From Siderastrea siderea (taxonomy: Eukaryota > Cnidaria > Anthozoa > Scleractinia > Rhizangiidae), in contig OZ034969.1 in NCBI GenBank assembly GCA_964030785.1, positions 44,739,201 through 44,803,200 on the forward strand: DNA of 64,000 nucleotides, in the 5' to 3' direction. The position numbers were made by a program, and so were the translations under genes. Shown here one piece after another: positions 1-12,583 of this stretch. The notes under the pieces are model-generated. The model saw nothing but the letters and a program-made list of their open reading frames with translations. It had not been told where the DNA came from and did not search any database. The first letter of the stretch is position 1; each line of letters begins with the position of its first letter.

Positions 1-618
1 TTTTTGCTTGTTTTGCTACAACGCGGGTCAACATGCGATTGCGATTTTTATAAGGGAAAGGACCTGAATGTTGGACTTTTTTGGAGTGTATTTGTTATTG
101 CGATATAAAGCTATTGGTGTCTTGAATAATTTTGGAGAGATGTGCCAAAGGTCAAGATTTACAGCAAATATATAACTTTGAATCGGTCACGTGACCGCTA
201 ACAGTGCGTTACGTTTCGCTTCGCTTGGTGTTAGGTGCCTATAATCAAGGACGCTTGTTTTCGCTCAAAACGCTTCAAATCACCCCAAAAGGCCATTAAA
301 TAGCAGTTAATACAATATAATAACAAGGTGAATTATTTATTATTGTCAATTATTTCGTATTTATGGCAATTAAAGCGTATTTGTTGCATTTTTCAAACAA
401 TTTCTTATATTTTGCCGAGGTCATAATATATCGAAAAGAAACAGGTTAATATATACGCTCCTCTCATAGTGAGCTTGGGCTACCTGTGTTTTAAATGGAT
501 CTCTGTACAAAGATAAAGGATGTGCAAACTTTTGAACTTAAATAATTTAAGCCCACCCAAGGAAATTGAGCACACTCTCAATCGACTTGTTTGTCTAAAA
601 GATAATAGGGTTTGTTGA
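1..618. other. Intergenic or intronic, no gene seen
   Basis: No coding signal was found. The first 60 bases are a reverse-complement relative of 16205-16262 (shared core TACAACGCGGGTCAACATGC), so the window opens inside a copy of a dispersed repeat. Confidence 0.5.
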
Positions 619-2090
619 AACTTGCTGCAGAAGTAAGCCTTGATGAGATATTCCAAAAGCCAATTTGGTTTTGTTTTCTAACTTTTGGTTGAAAAGTTTC
701 AGGGGTGTCCCATCTGGGGCCTTCAATTCACTGAAAATCTTGTTTTTTAAGGAGTAGGTTTACAGTTCAATCAAAACAAAACTAAAGATCCTTTGGACTC
801 ATTAATGGTATGGTGTGTTTCTACTATAAATACTCTTTCATTTCATATGTAGGGATTAGCATAGAGGGATCTGGCAGTCTGGGGTCTGGCACTAGTTTTA
901 GCCAGATTTTGAAGTGAAAACCTCTACCCAAATTTGCCAAAGTTCACCCCTTTATATTTTTTAACTGCCAAACTAGCTAAAATTGATTCTTCTATCAGGA
1001 GTTACCCCAATGTAAGTAGAATCCAAATCAATTGAGAAAAATTTGACCCATTAATTTTTTTAGGGGCTTTTAAGACCCATTTGCAGTCACACCTTCACAT
1101 AACTAACATATTGTCGAAAGTAATAATTTAACAGCCATCATAGCTTTATTTGTGTTTAAACACTTCAACTTGATTGTGTCAGGCCTATTTTATTTACAAA
1201 ATCTGTGAGAAACAGTAACTTTGCTTTTAAACCCTACTTGAGACTGTTAAACTGCCGCAGAACTACAAAATCAGTACAAGAAACCAATCTTGCTCTATTT
1301 GAAAGGTAAATATACAATACTATAAAACTAGTTTGCACTCAAATAACTGAGTAGATGGTCTGTTACACTTAGTTATACTGACAATTCTTCCAAACGTAGC
1401 CTGGCTTTACTTACCTAGCATTTTAAAGGTCCTTGGCTTGTCGTAGAGGAAAGTAATTTCTCCAAGGTATTCCCAAAAAACCCATATATTTCTCGAAATC
1501 GTGCGAATAAAACTATCCTGCCGTCAAATCACATTGCCTGATGATAAAACCTCATTGCCTGATGATTCTGCGTTGGTTTGCAGACGAGTCCATCATCCAA
1601 CCATCATCCTACATGATCCTATGTTATAGGAAAATGTTCTGGAACTGCTCTTTGGCAGTTCAGTCTTCTATCGAGTCTTTCAGCAGGAATACTCATCGCT
1701 GGATGTAAATAATCGAACACGTTCGGTGTAAAAAGTTTATATGATACGAAGGTTTCCTCAGAAGTACAACGCACGTCCTTAGAGTGGATTTCTTGACAAA
1801 GAAGACAACTCCGAGCTTTGTATCATTTGTAGTGTTTATCCGCCATTTTGGAAGTGGACGCGGGAGAACTGGGTCGAGATTAGCCCCAGTATCAAAAGCT
1901 ATGCACACTTATGCACACAATTCATAAAAGTTTCAAATCTATTGATTATGAAGCAAAAAAATCCACTGAAATAACCATACATGCTTTTGATCTGCGGCTA
2001 GCAAATAAGGTTTTTGGTTGCCTAAGATAATTAGACCGGGCAACTGCGTGACAAAACGTTTTCATTCCCAAGTACCCAAATAAAATAAAA
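619..2090 (+). repeat. Left arm of the 4.6-kb inverted repeat
   Basis: Reverse complement of 3890-5238. Both arms carry the same short open frame (1693-1908 minus and 4072-4287 plus, about 71 codons, with a TKLGVV segment). It is most simply a by-product of arm duplication, not a gene. Confidence 0.8.
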
Positions 2091-2339
2091 TCACCGAATT
2101 GCGTATAATTTACAGTGGGCATGTAACGTAATTCAAAATAATAATGGTAATAGTAAAAATAATTATTATGATTATGATTATGATTATTTGTAATGAATCA
2201 GTAAGGAGCGGTGGCGCCGTTGTTAGACAGTTGGACTTCTGATTGGACTTCCGATCATTATACGTGTCGGTAGGGCTACCCCCCCCCCCCCCTGAAAGAA
2301 AGACGTTTTTGTTTCGGACTGCACAAGGACAGGGCTCAG

Positions 2340-3050
2340 AAAACCATATGGTTATTTCATTATTATTTTTTGGGTCTGATTTTGAGTGTCCATCCTTGGT
2401 ACCATTATTATTTTAAACACCTGCGTGAGGTATTCCTTGACGGTAGGTGAGATTCTGCCAGTAGCTTTCTGCTTCCTAAGAGCCCATCCCTGGCGAGCCT
2501 CCTCTTGTACTGTAGATTCAGGATGGTATTGACTGTTACTAATCTTCTGACTCTTTCCCTTGACAGAAGTTGCTGTAGCGGCCCAACGTCTTTGTATAGT
2601 GTCGTACACACATTCCTTCTCGGGTAGCATGACGTGGCATCCAGTATCCATATGCTCATCAGCGTCGTCAAGTGTGCTAAATGTCAAAATAGATGATGCT
2701 TCCAAACTGGCATATGTGTTTACGAGATCACTGTTACAAGCTTTCGATTCTCTTTTATTCCTTTTTTGCTGTTTCCTCGTAACGTCTTGGCTCCACTCGC
2801 GTGCTCTTTCTAGACCAGAAACTTCCTGTTTGCTATCAGTGTTTAATCTTCATACCCTTGCCAACACCGTATGCCTGCTATACGTGCGACTCACTTGCAT
2901 GCCATCTTCATCAAAAGAGAAGTTATTGTATCTAGAAATACCTGGAATCTCACTATTTCCAACGGCTGCTGGCAGTTTGGAAGTATCGATTTTACAAACT
3001 GCCACCCGGGTGCCCGTGTAATACTGGTGGAGATTCCAGTCCACTTTTCA
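2340..3050 (-). pseudogene. Broken ORF fragment inside the fold-back element
   Basis: Minus-strand coding-like text is split over at least two frames. One part (about 3044-2850) reads KIDTSKLPAAVGNSEIPG. The other (2705-2352) includes MDTGCHVMLPEKE, a QRRWAAT segment and GWALRKQKATGR. The second part resembles the C-terminal region of a multicopy ORF that I associate with cnidarian and mollusc repeats, with a GWAL motif before a helical tail. I cannot name the family. Stops and frame changes show it is inactive. It may be the remnant of the element's own protein or a captured fragment. Confidence 0.4.
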
Positions 3051-3381
3051 CGTTGTCTGCCTTCTCTATGTCATTGCTTTCTGATACGTAATTTCTCAGA
3101 CATTACTTGCATGGCGCAATTTTGTGGTCAGTAAGATCCTTCCCTGCTTGAGGATCTGAAAAATCAAAACTTATAACTTCTATACCCGTTTGCTTACTTG
3201 TCGAGTAAATAGTTGACAATAGTGAGGAGCTATGGCAGCAGCCCGCCTTATCACTCCGTAACGCAGCTCTTGAAATAGATGGGTGAGTTTCCTTTACGTT
3301 ACCCCTGCCAACACGTACAATGAGCGGAAGTCCAATCAGAAGTCTCACTAGCCACGGCACCACTGCGCCTTTACTGTTTTA

Positions 3382-3384
3382 TTA

Positions 3385-3451
<67 letters not shown>
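3382..3451. repeat. (TTA)n microsatellite
   Basis: About 70 bases of uninterrupted TTA/ATT trinucleotide repeat, near the middle of the spacer between the two long arms. Confidence 0.95.
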
Positions 3452-3452
<1 letters not shown>

Positions 3453-3889
3453 CGAATTATGTTCCATGCCCACTGTAATATGCAATACCCCCCCCCGGGG
3501 GGGTTAAGGAACTCCCTTATTTGGCCTTAACGAGTACGTGCCGCTAAACAGGGCATCGTTTTCAGGGTCTTGCGTCTTAAACAGAGTATACAATATTACT
3601 TTTTAGCGTCATGAACAAGGTGTCTTGTTTGGACTGGAAGCCTTGAACCCTACATGTGCGTACCAGCAATTTTTTAAATCTCATTCTATGATGTCATTCA
3701 TGAAAAGATGTATAATTTTTATGTGGGAATATGGAAATAAAAAACAAGGCAGACAAAAACCGCAGAACAAAAATATAAACGCCTCTTTTCTTAAACAGGT
3801 TAGCGAAATGAACGGATTTTATCTTAAACAGGGTCAGGGTTTGAAGGCCTCGGCGGAACACCCCCAACCAAACTTTCTTTAACTTTTGA

Positions 3890-5238
3890 ATTGATTTGAT
3901 TTGGGTGCGTGGGAATGAAAACGTTTTCTCACGCAGTTGCCCGGTCTAATTTTTTTAGGCAACCAAAAACCTTATTTGCTAGCCGCAGATCAAAAGCATG
4001 TATGATTATTTCAGTGGATTATTCTGTTTCATAATCAATGGATTTGAAACTTGTATAAATTGTGTGCATAAGTGTGCATAGCTTTTGATACTGGGGCTAA
4101 TCTCGACTCAGTTAGCCCTCGTCCACTTCCAAAATGGCGGATAAACACTACAAATGAAACAAAGCTCGGAGTTGTCTGCTTTGTCAAGAAATCCACTCTA
4201 AGGACGTGCGTTGTACTTCTGAGGAAACCTTCGTATCATATAAACTTTCTACACGGAACGTGTCCGATTATTTACATCCACCGATGAGTATTTCTGCTAA
4301 AAACTCGATAGAAGACTGAATTGCCAAAGAGCAGTTCCAGAACATTTTCCTATTACATAGAAATATATAAATGTTTTTTTTTGGAATACCTTGGAGAAAT
4401 TACTTTCCTCTACGACAAGCCAAGGACCTTTAAAATGCTAGGTAAGTAAAGCCAGGCTACGTTTGGAAGAATTGTCAGTATAACTAAGTGTAACAGACCA
4501 TCTACTCAGTTATTTGAGTGCAAACTAGTTTTATAGTATTGGATATTTACCTTTCAAATAGAGCAAGATTGGTTTCGTGTACTGATTTTGTAGTTCTGCG
4601 GCAGTTTAACAGTCTCAAATAGAGTTTAAAAGCAAAGTTACTGTTTCTCACAGATTTTGTAAATAAAATTAGGCCTGACACAATCAAGTTGGAAGTGTTT
4701 AAACACAAATAGCTATGATGGCTGTTAAATTATTACTTCTGACAATATGTTAGTTATGTGAGGGTGTGACCGCAAATGGGTCTTAAAAGCCCCTAAAAAA
4801 TAAATGGGTCAAATTTTTCTCAATTGATTTGGATTCTACTTACATTGGGGTAACTCCTGATAGAAGAATCAATTTTAGCTAGTTTGGCAGTTAAAAAATA
4901 TAAAGGGGTGAACTTTGGCAAATTTGGGTAGAGGTTTTCACTTCAAAATCTGGCTAAAACTAGTGCCAGACCCCAGACTGCCAGATCCCTCTATGCCAAA
5001 TCCCTACATATGAACTGAAAGAGTATTTATAGTAGAAACACACCATACCATTAATGAGACCAAAGGATTTTTAGTTTTGTTTTTATTGAACTCTAAACAT
5101 ACCCCTCAAAAAACAAGATTTTCAGTGAATTGAAGGCCCCAAATGAGACACCCCTGAAACTTTTCAACCAAAAGATAGAAAACAAAACCAAATTGGCTTT
5201 TGGAATATCTCATCAAGGCTAACTTCTGCAGCAAGTTA
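3890..5238 (-). repeat. Right arm of the 4.6-kb inverted repeat
   Basis: Reverse complement of 619-2090. Homology stops sharply after AACTTGCTGCAG on the outer side. Confidence 0.8.
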
Positions 5239-6248
5239 CATCGAAATCGGTTGACCCCCATTTCCAACCTCTGGAACACTTTCTCAGGCAATGACAATTT
5301 TTCGCAGGTGGTTAAAGATGTGAAACTTGAAACCCAAACGGGCTTTCAAGTAAAATGTATTTTATTTTAAACTCTTTCAAGGGAAAACAACTTCTCATGC
5401 ACAACTGAAGCTAGTGAAAACTGAGATATCGGTGTGTTTACCCCGCGTGCAACATACGCAGTGTCTTTTTCCCTCGCGTGTAACACACGCAAGCCATTGC
5501 TAAGCGAAAAAATCACACGAATCTTATTTGTCCCTTTGGTCTCCTTTGGTCTCCTTTGGTCTCCTTTTCTCCCTGAAGTCCCTGAAGATCTCTTTTGACG
5601 TTTTACGTAAAGAAGCGACGTTGACCCAATTTCTGCGCGTTTATATGGAAAAGGACAATAAAGCGCTCGAGAACGAATCATTGATACAGTGAAGTGGATT
5701 TCCACGCATTTATGTTGAATGGACAATGGTGCCAAAGCTAGTGAGCACCAAACTAATGGCGGGCAATTGAGAACCAATCAGTGTGAGATGAGAACAGGCA
5801 AACGACGCTCACTGGGTATGGAAGCAATCCAAGTCGTGACGTCAGCTTTTTCACAACGTAATGTGTGAATTAGTTATAGCACAATCAGCGTAGGGAGTGC
5901 AAAGGGAGTGCAAGGGGAATACAGTAACGGGGCCCAAAAATAACATACATTACTACTTACATTGTCAGATTTTAATAATTCTTATTTCATGATTTACACT
6001 TTTTCTTTTGTGATTCAACATCCTTTATTTCACTTAAAACCCTCATTAATATGTAACTGTCATTAAGTCCGGGGAGGGCTTGAAAAAGTAGCAGGGAAGA
6101 GGGGGCTGATGAATTGAATTCATAAATACAAATGAGGGATTTATATACATAAATTCGTCGTCGGAGGGATTTATCTGTTTAAATTCCTCCTTTCAGGGAT
6201 TTATCTGGATAAATCCTCATTTGAGGGGTCTATACAGACAGCCCGACT
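5239..6248. other. Gene-free stretch with a short tandem repeat
   Basis: No gene is supported. The 10-mer CTTTGGTCTC is repeated in tandem about 3.5 times at 5534-5568. The minus-strand open frame at 5367-5777 has no recognisable domain, and its CGTGTAACACACG-type motifs look like dispersed repeat. Confidence 0.4.
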
Positions 6249-6390
6249 TAGACCAGGCTTTCTTTTCGCAACTGCATAAGTTGCGTTAATAACTGCGAGG
6301 ATCTTCTTTACATTTATTTCTTCATTCCGCAGTTCACATATATGAATTTCATCTATTCATAATTTCATCTTCATCTTTCCCGGGTATATT
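6249..6390 (+). mobile_element. SINE tail fragment
   Basis: CAGGCTTTCTTTTCGCAACT and the following 50 bases match the tail of the SINE at 6420-6570 almost exactly. The tRNA-like head is missing, so this is a truncated copy just upstream of the full one. Confidence 0.65.
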
Positions 6391-6419
6391 ACGAACCAAT
6401 TTAATGACCATCTGCCAGT

Positions 6420-6590
6420 TGGCTTGTAAGCTCAGTTGGTTAGAGCGCTGCACCGGTATCGCAGAGGTCAGGGTTCGAATCCCGGCAAGCCTGATTTTTT
6501 TCAGGCTTTCTTTTCGCAACTGCATAAGTTGCGTTAATAACTGCGAGGATCTTCTTTACATTTATTTGGACTACTATCCTTGCCAATTTC
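6420..6590 (+). mobile_element. tRNA-derived SINE
   Basis: The head folds like a tRNA: an acceptor arm GGCTTGT pairing with CAAGCC, a D-arm GCTCAGTTGGTTAGAGC containing the RNA polymerase III A box, and a T-arm GGGTTCGAATCCC containing the B box. The anticodon stem is mismatched, and the loop CCGGTAT lacks the usual T33. A tail starting TTTTTTTCAGGC follows. The same tail occurs in a truncated copy at 6249. A SINE fits better than a functional tRNA. Confidence 0.7.
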
Positions 6591-8100
6591 ATCGATGCTA
6601 ACAAGAGACATCTCCAATTTTTGAAAGAAATAATTTTGAAATTGGAATACCAAAGGCACTATATAAATAAATTTATTTGGTTAAATTCTGTCTTTAGATT
6701 ATTTCAATCCACACACTTGAAAACTAACTCATATAAAGAGGAAACAAAAATGCCAGAATCGACACTGGGATAATTTTGTGGGTATTTAGCGCTGATTCAA
6801 CCAAATGTGATGATATGAAGTAGTCACGTATCAAAACTACAGGAGGTGATGCAGGTAACGCAATTTTATAAAATGCATGTTATTTGTAATACTGGAAATA
6901 TGACGGCTCTAGGAGAATTCAGAGGCTTATTTCTAGTGGCTTACAAATTACCTCCAGTTTGTAAGGGCCCGTCTTTGACAAACCATAGGTTTTCTTGTTT
7001 GCATTAGCTTCGGCACATGTAAAGTTTGACGTGTGACCCAGACCTTAACGTTCACTAGTGCCGATAGCACGACTGACTGTGATAATGACAATTGCATAGG
7101 CTTTAACAGCTTTCCATCCATGCCATAAATAAACCTCCGTGGTACGAGTGCCTACTTACCTTCTTTAGAGGGGATGGTTGCTAAAGGTTCCGGTAAAGGG
7201 CCCTGGCCTGGCCACTGACAGCTCGGTTGTTAATTAACCTGGGTGGAGTGCTCAACTCCGATACTTGTCAACACGGGAGACGACATTGACATGAACGTCT
7301 AAGACGAGAGTTACCAGCATAAAGTACATGTTATTTTTTCTGAAGCATCTCAGCGGTCCGGAATCCTTAGAGCAACTTTCAGTAAAAATCAAGCAAAATC
7401 TGGATTTCGCGAAAGGAGTTGAAAAATCGATTTCTTTCGTATTTTACACATAATTAGGTATCGGTGAAGCTAGATAACTGATGTGGTTCGTTTTCGCCAG
7501 AAGCGCTTTAATTTCGAAATCAAAGGGCCCCTTGGGCGACGCTCGTGTTATTTGTGAAGGTTGCAAGTAGAAACATTTAAGTACATGTAAGGTCATTGAA
7601 AAGGTGGTGTTTTGGCTATTTACACAACGAGAACACCGTGCTCAAACAAACTATTACTGCGGAGACCGAATTGCAGAAAACGTCCTGTTGTTTGAGCATT
7701 TACACTATCTAATTTGAAATAGTAAGAAGCATTGCTTGTGGTCACTCACGGTGAAGCTGTCAATCCATAATACATGCACTTGCAACGTTATCAGTCAAAA
7801 TCCACAAGTGTACCGGAGAGCAAACTGAAAATCATGTAACAGCTCAATAGGGCTTGATGGAGCCCTATCCCTTTTATGAACTATTCTTTTATGAAACCTT
7901 CGCCTAAAGCAAACACCGTTGTCATCTCATATCTTCCACACTGACCTGCAGCACAGCTCTGAAAACCGCTAGAAAAAATATTCCTTCCACACCAACTTCC
8001 CCAGTTATGCTCAATTGCACAACAATTCACACATTTCTGACCTGACAATACTCATAACTGACAACTCTGGTATTTCCTCGCATAGTTTGTCATTTTATTA
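6591..8100. other. No gene seen
   Basis: AT-rich sequence with no long open frame, RNA gene or clear repeat boundary that I can support. Confidence 0.4.
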
Positions 8101-8385
8101 TAGCGCGGTTTTCACTTGAGTGTCGAAAGTTATTCGCGTTTTGCTTTGGTTTTGCTTTACTGTGCTCTGTGATTGGTCAGAGAAACTAGCGCCATTTTCT
8201 TAGCCAATCAGATGTAAAACCAAAACCAATCGTGACTTGTTTGCACGCATTTTCCCGCATTTAACGCTGATTACTTGTATTTGCTTCGATTTCTGATTGG
8301 TTCATTTCGTTTTTTGTTTCTGTTGGGATTGGTTAGAATAATTACTTTGGTTTCGGTTTTACGACACTCGATTCAAAATCGCTCC
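8101..8385. mobile_element. CCAAT-rich MITE
   Basis: Imperfect inverted ends: GCGGTTTTCACTTGAGTGTC on the left, and ACGACACTCGATTCAAAATC on the right as its reverse-complement counterpart. The interior has at least five ATTGG/CCAAT boxes in both orientations (near 8173, 8203, 8227, 8296 and 8329). It has no coding capacity. Confidence 0.6.
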
Positions 8386-10617
8386 ATTCTTCTTCAGTGT
8401 CCAGTCATTACATAACAGCTCTGAATTTTTCAAACAAAAGCACACCAAAAATATACTCCAACATAAATAACTTAAAACAGTTCCATATAAGGAACCATAA
8501 ATCTAACAGCTCACATAATTGTTAACATCAGGCGATGTCACATTGCCATGCATCACGTACATACATGTTACGTTTGTTTAAGGTCTCAGTTCACTAAATC
8601 AGGCTAGAGTTAGGGGCCTGAATAAGGCTTTGTCAGGACAGGCATTTTCGGGCCACAACTAAGCATAATTTAAAAACGCTTTTCCTCCGAATCAAGCCGT
8701 AATAACAAAATTTCACGATTGTCGGATTTAATACTATAAATAAAAATTATATTACTCTTCCTATATCACTCAGAATTGAGCACGGATTCTTACTAAAACA
8801 CCAACATCACGTATTACTATATTCTTAGTGACCTCTTAAAAATACTTTCAGCACTAAAACCGCCCTCTAACCAAATACATTTACGTAATCTTGAACAAGC
8901 AATTCAAACGTATTTTAAAAGCTTATCTCCCACATCTAAAAATCTTCAAATACTTCACACCCTTAGTAACACAAATATGACATTTTTTGCCCTTTTTCCC
9001 TCCCCTACACTCAAAACATTGTTTTTCTCCCTGTTGTTATAAACTTGACTTACTTGCACCATAAACGTGTTCCTGTTATATCACTCGTTGACTATTGTTT
9101 ACTGCTAACAGAAGAAAATAGCGCATTACATTCATATTTCTACCTTCTAAGAATGGTTTACACAGGAATGCACTATTCCCCCACATAACGCATGACGACA
9201 CGAGCGTGAAAACGAAGAAATCGATTCTCGGCTTCGGGAGGGTCAAAATCACGGGAAATTAATCTTGAAAATCAGCACTATAAACTTTCATCACGCTGGT
9301 AAACTAAAGCGCAGAGAAAAAGATAGACACTTTATATCAACTGAAGAAATCTTTTTTATTAACTAGACATCTAATGTATAGATTACCCAAGCCTAAAAGC
9401 GGAGCTCCCAAGGAATAAGCTGGTGTTCGTCTCTTAAAAACAGTCCTGAAACTTTTCGGACCCAAATATATTTCGGGGCTTCTTCCCTTTCAAAAAATGT
9501 TTCTCAAAAAGCCCGAAAGTGTTCCCAATTGTCCTCTCATATTTTTGGGATCTGTCCTGTGAATCCAAGCTCGAAAGTCATTCTAGAGCAGTCAGTTTAT
9601 TTTTTTTTGGGGGGGGGGGGGACATCAAACTGAACACATATTTTACTCACGAGCCGTCTTGCTTGGTTTTTGCAATGTTCCCATATCCTGTCATTTAACT
9701 GTCAATGCTTGTCAAATCTCCTTGGATTATTGGTTATTCGCTTGAATGAACTTGAAACGTCGCTCGTTTACAACAACAAAATATAACTAACTCTGAAACA
9801 ATTGGTACGTGATCTTTTAGGGCTTTCGTCGTGTTCGGATGTTAACAAATGACACAAATTGCCACGAAAAGTCTGAGAACAGGACAAGCTCTCCGCCGTG
9901 AAGAAAACAAAGATGAAGTCCTCAAAGGCAAATTCCGTAACTTGAACTTTTCTCCTTATACCAAAAAGACAACTGAGTATTCTTTTGAACTTTTTCTTTC
10001 CATTTATAGATATTGGATATTTTTTCTCAAGTTTTGAACTTCAATTCTCTCGAACTGAATCGTTTTGCTCAACAAGCTAAACAACCAAAATTTCTCGCAT
10101 CGATGGGTTACCAAAATTGATTAAATTGATTAATAAACTTTGTACAAATTTACAGGACTCGTCTTTATTAAAGTTAAGTATACTATTTAGGGGAGTTAGA
10201 GATCTTGATAAAAATGAATCCTACTGTTAATTCTACTAATTCATAATTTATCAACCCCTACCTTTCCCTGCTACCTTTTCAAACCCTCCCCGTAATTTCA
10301 GACAGTTGACTTATATTGGGGTTTACAGAGGTAAACATGTGACTCAAATACTGCCTACTGATTGGTCATAATTCTTATGAATTATTAATGAATTTTACAA
10401 CAATACCTAATTATGTGCAAAAATCAAAGAAATCGATTTTTCAACTTCTGCCCCGGAATTCCCGATGTTTACTGGAAGTCGCTCCTATTAAAATCCTTGA
10501 ATTTCATTAGCTGATTACGCGGGCGTAACAGGTCCAGCTTTTTCCTATCCGGACCACTTCAAGAAAAACTTCAACTCGAAGAAAAGCAAACCAGCAATGT
10601 TTTGTCAACACACTCAC
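8386..10617. other. No gene seen
   Basis: AT-rich sequence with a T9G13 run near 9600-9622. The short frame at 9849-10037 has no domain signature. Part of it (9960-9990) resembles 16306-16340, which suggests a shared dispersed repeat. Confidence 0.4.
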
Positions 10618-10795
10618 ATGAATAGTCGCCTTTTTGCAGAATAACCAAGTCTTGTATTCCATTGCTCATTTTTCCTTTCACTTTACAATTGTTATTGAGC
10701 AAATTTTTAGCCCAACGTTTCGTTGCACTGGAGTAAAATGATTTCACTTCTAGTTTCCCACGGATTCCGGACCGGGCAACCCGTTGATCGGCCAT
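10618..10795 (-). CDS. Candidate first coding exon, unrecognised
   Basis: On the minus strand an ATG at 10795 opens 59 codons (starting MADQRVARSGIRGK, ending near QKGDYSC). The frame then meets a consensus-like splice donor, CAT|GTGAGTG, at 10617. The segment is basic and has no domain I know. No second exon or conserved partner was found, so this may be a chance frame or a relic. It would be antisense to, and upstream of, the first identified RNF213-like exon. Confidence 0.2.
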
Positions 10796-11339
10796 TTGAC
10801 TTAACACTCCTTGACTCCGTTTCTCAGAGTAAATTTCCTTAGTTTCCTTGAAGCCAAACTAGTGAAATAGAAACGCCGAGTCACTCTTTGACAAGGACTT
10901 CTGACAACACGTTTTCCCGTGTAGTTTTCTCTAAGTGTCTATTGACGAAAATATTGACCGAGAACAAACAGAAAAAGCTCAAATGCTTAAACTACTAAGA
11001 AGTCAGAGCCAGAGACTAAGGAGTGTGAGCACTATTAATTTAGAAAATGTAGAGTTTCCTGGATTACTAGTAATAGCAGGCAGCCTTTGGTGCTTGCTTG
11101 GGTTGAAACCGGGTAAACTTTGTTTACCAACCAGTACCAAACAGGAAATTGTGGTCTATTGAACTAGGCTAAGATTACACTTGTTTCAAGAACTTTTGGA
11201 AAAACAGAATTTAAACGTGTCATTTCGTTTTGAACAAAACAAAGTTTTACGCAGAACATTTATTCGCCTGTCAGTGAGTTTTTCAAGGATCGTTCTTTAG
11301 TTTAATATTTCTATAAGCTTAAGAGAAGAAATGTAGAAA

Positions 11340-11410
11340 TAGTCGTATTAGTCAGAAAAAATCTGAGTCCTCCCACCGGGATTCGAACACATGACCTTCC
11401 AGGTGCCAGG
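11340..11410 (-). mobile_element. Truncated tRNA-derived SINE
   Basis: Read on the minus strand it has a pol III B box (GTGTTCGAATCCC) followed by a GGACTCAGATTTTTTCTGA tail. The A-box end is degraded. It is a different SINE family from the 6420 copy, with a similar layout. Confidence 0.5.
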
Positions 11411-12044
11411 TGCTTGTTAAGAGATATCGGCGGCTATCCTTTTTCCCTTAGGTGTGCCATCGGCTCTTTCCGATTAGCTTAATTTTAACTTTGACTGTGA
11501 GTGGTAGCGTACGTAGAAACACAGTTTACAAACCAATTCACAAATAATTCGCCTCCTTTTATCTTCAAAAGGGCAGAAAAAAATAAACATGCTATTCACC
11601 GGCCTGGGTCGGTCCGTATAGGGAAAAATTGTACCCGATGTCTTGACTACGGCCCGAGTTTTTATAGAGCAGAAATCTTAAGGGAACGTTCGAAGCAAAT
11701 TCAAAGCGCTGTTGGCGTCCCGTCTGGTCGATGAGCCAATTAAATGTGCTCGCTTGGGGCCTGTTGGGAATTGTGATTGACGGGCTAAGAGACTCAGCCT
11801 CATTTTATAGGATCGCTCTGTGTTTAGAGACCATCCTCTTCCCCCAGAAGGACGGGAATTTGGTATTCTAACTCTGCAAACGCCGAAATATTACTACTCC
11901 TGTAAAATGATGGAAAAGTCACCTAAACCTCTCAGGACAAAAACCAACACTGCGATATAAAGCAATGGAAAGTTGAAAAAATGGGTGAAGTAAATTAACT
12001 GCTATAGCTTACAAGCTTATGTTACGAAATCCTATTATCAATTC

Positions 12045-12046
<2 letters not shown>
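11411..12046. other. No gene seen; dispersed-repeat piece
   Basis: The segment near 11600-11660 (CACCGGCCTGGGTCGGTCCG) looks like a dispersed repeat, judged by motif only. Upstream RNF213 exons were looked for here but none was convincing. Confidence 0.3.
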
Positions 12047-12092
<46 letters not shown>

Positions 12093-12137
12093 TGTTTGTT
12101 TGTTTGTTTACTGCTCTCTCTCCCTCTCTCTCTTTCT
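12047..12137. repeat. Compound microsatellite (ATT)n(TTTG)n(CT)n
   Basis: Three different simple repeats abut: about 15 ATT units, then about 5 TTTG units, then a CT-rich run. The block lies about 450 bases before a coding exon. Confidence 0.9.
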
Positions 12138-12583
12138 AAAATTGTAAATTATTCTTTGAAAACTGTAAGGTGTAAATTGTAATACATTTTTTTTGAGCTG
12201 TTTTTATAACGTGTTAACATTGTATCATTGTAATGTTTGTATAGCGCGGTTATAAAAAGCATTGCTGATTGTAATTAGCGTTGTAATCAGAAAGTAACTA
12301 CCATTGCTGGCAGCTTCTTGAATTTTGTTTTCATCGTGGGAAACCTTACAAAAAGCAGACAAAAAGCGACAAATCATTAGCTCGCTTTTGAGACCACAAT
12401 TCATAATAGTGTATATTGACGTCTCAAAGCAAACAGAATGACTGAGAATAGTGATACGGTACAGTATCATCGTCTTTTATGTCTCTTAGTTGTGTTAATT
12501 TTCTCATTCTTCCTTCCACATGCTTAAATTAAATAAGTTGATTAGTACATTAAAACTAACGAAATTGTCTCTTGCCCTTTCAG

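Larger units (their letters stand above)
619..5238. mobile_element. 4.6-kb fold-back transposon-like element
   Basis: Two very long inverted arms (about 619-2090 and 3890-5238) flank a 1.8-kb centre. The arms match by eye almost base for base, starting at the shared AACTTGCTGCAG on the outside and running inward to GACCGGGCAACTGCG. The left arm has about 120 extra bases near 1500-1620. The centre carries a broken protein fragment (2340-3050, minus), a TTA microsatellite and short C/G runs. I found no target-site duplication and no transposase, so the superfamily is unknown. It could also be a segmental inverted duplication, but the intermediate arm divergence and the decayed coding centre fit a mobile fold-back element better. 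Confidence 0.7.

Noticed and set aside
1693..1908. 71-codon frame found in both inverted arms
   Set aside because: Its duplication follows from the arms. No domain or start context supports a gene.
5367..5777. 136-codon minus-strand frame
   Set aside because: It covers a tandem GGTCTCCTTT repeat and repeat-like text, with no domain.
6420..6492. Functional tRNA gene
   Set aside because: The anticodon stem is mismatched and the loop lacks T33. The sequence is followed by a repeated tail that also occurs without the head at 6249, which marks a SINE.
6404..6601. 65-codon plus-strand frame over the tRNA-like sequence
   Set aside because: It lies within a tRNA-derived SINE and has no protein features.
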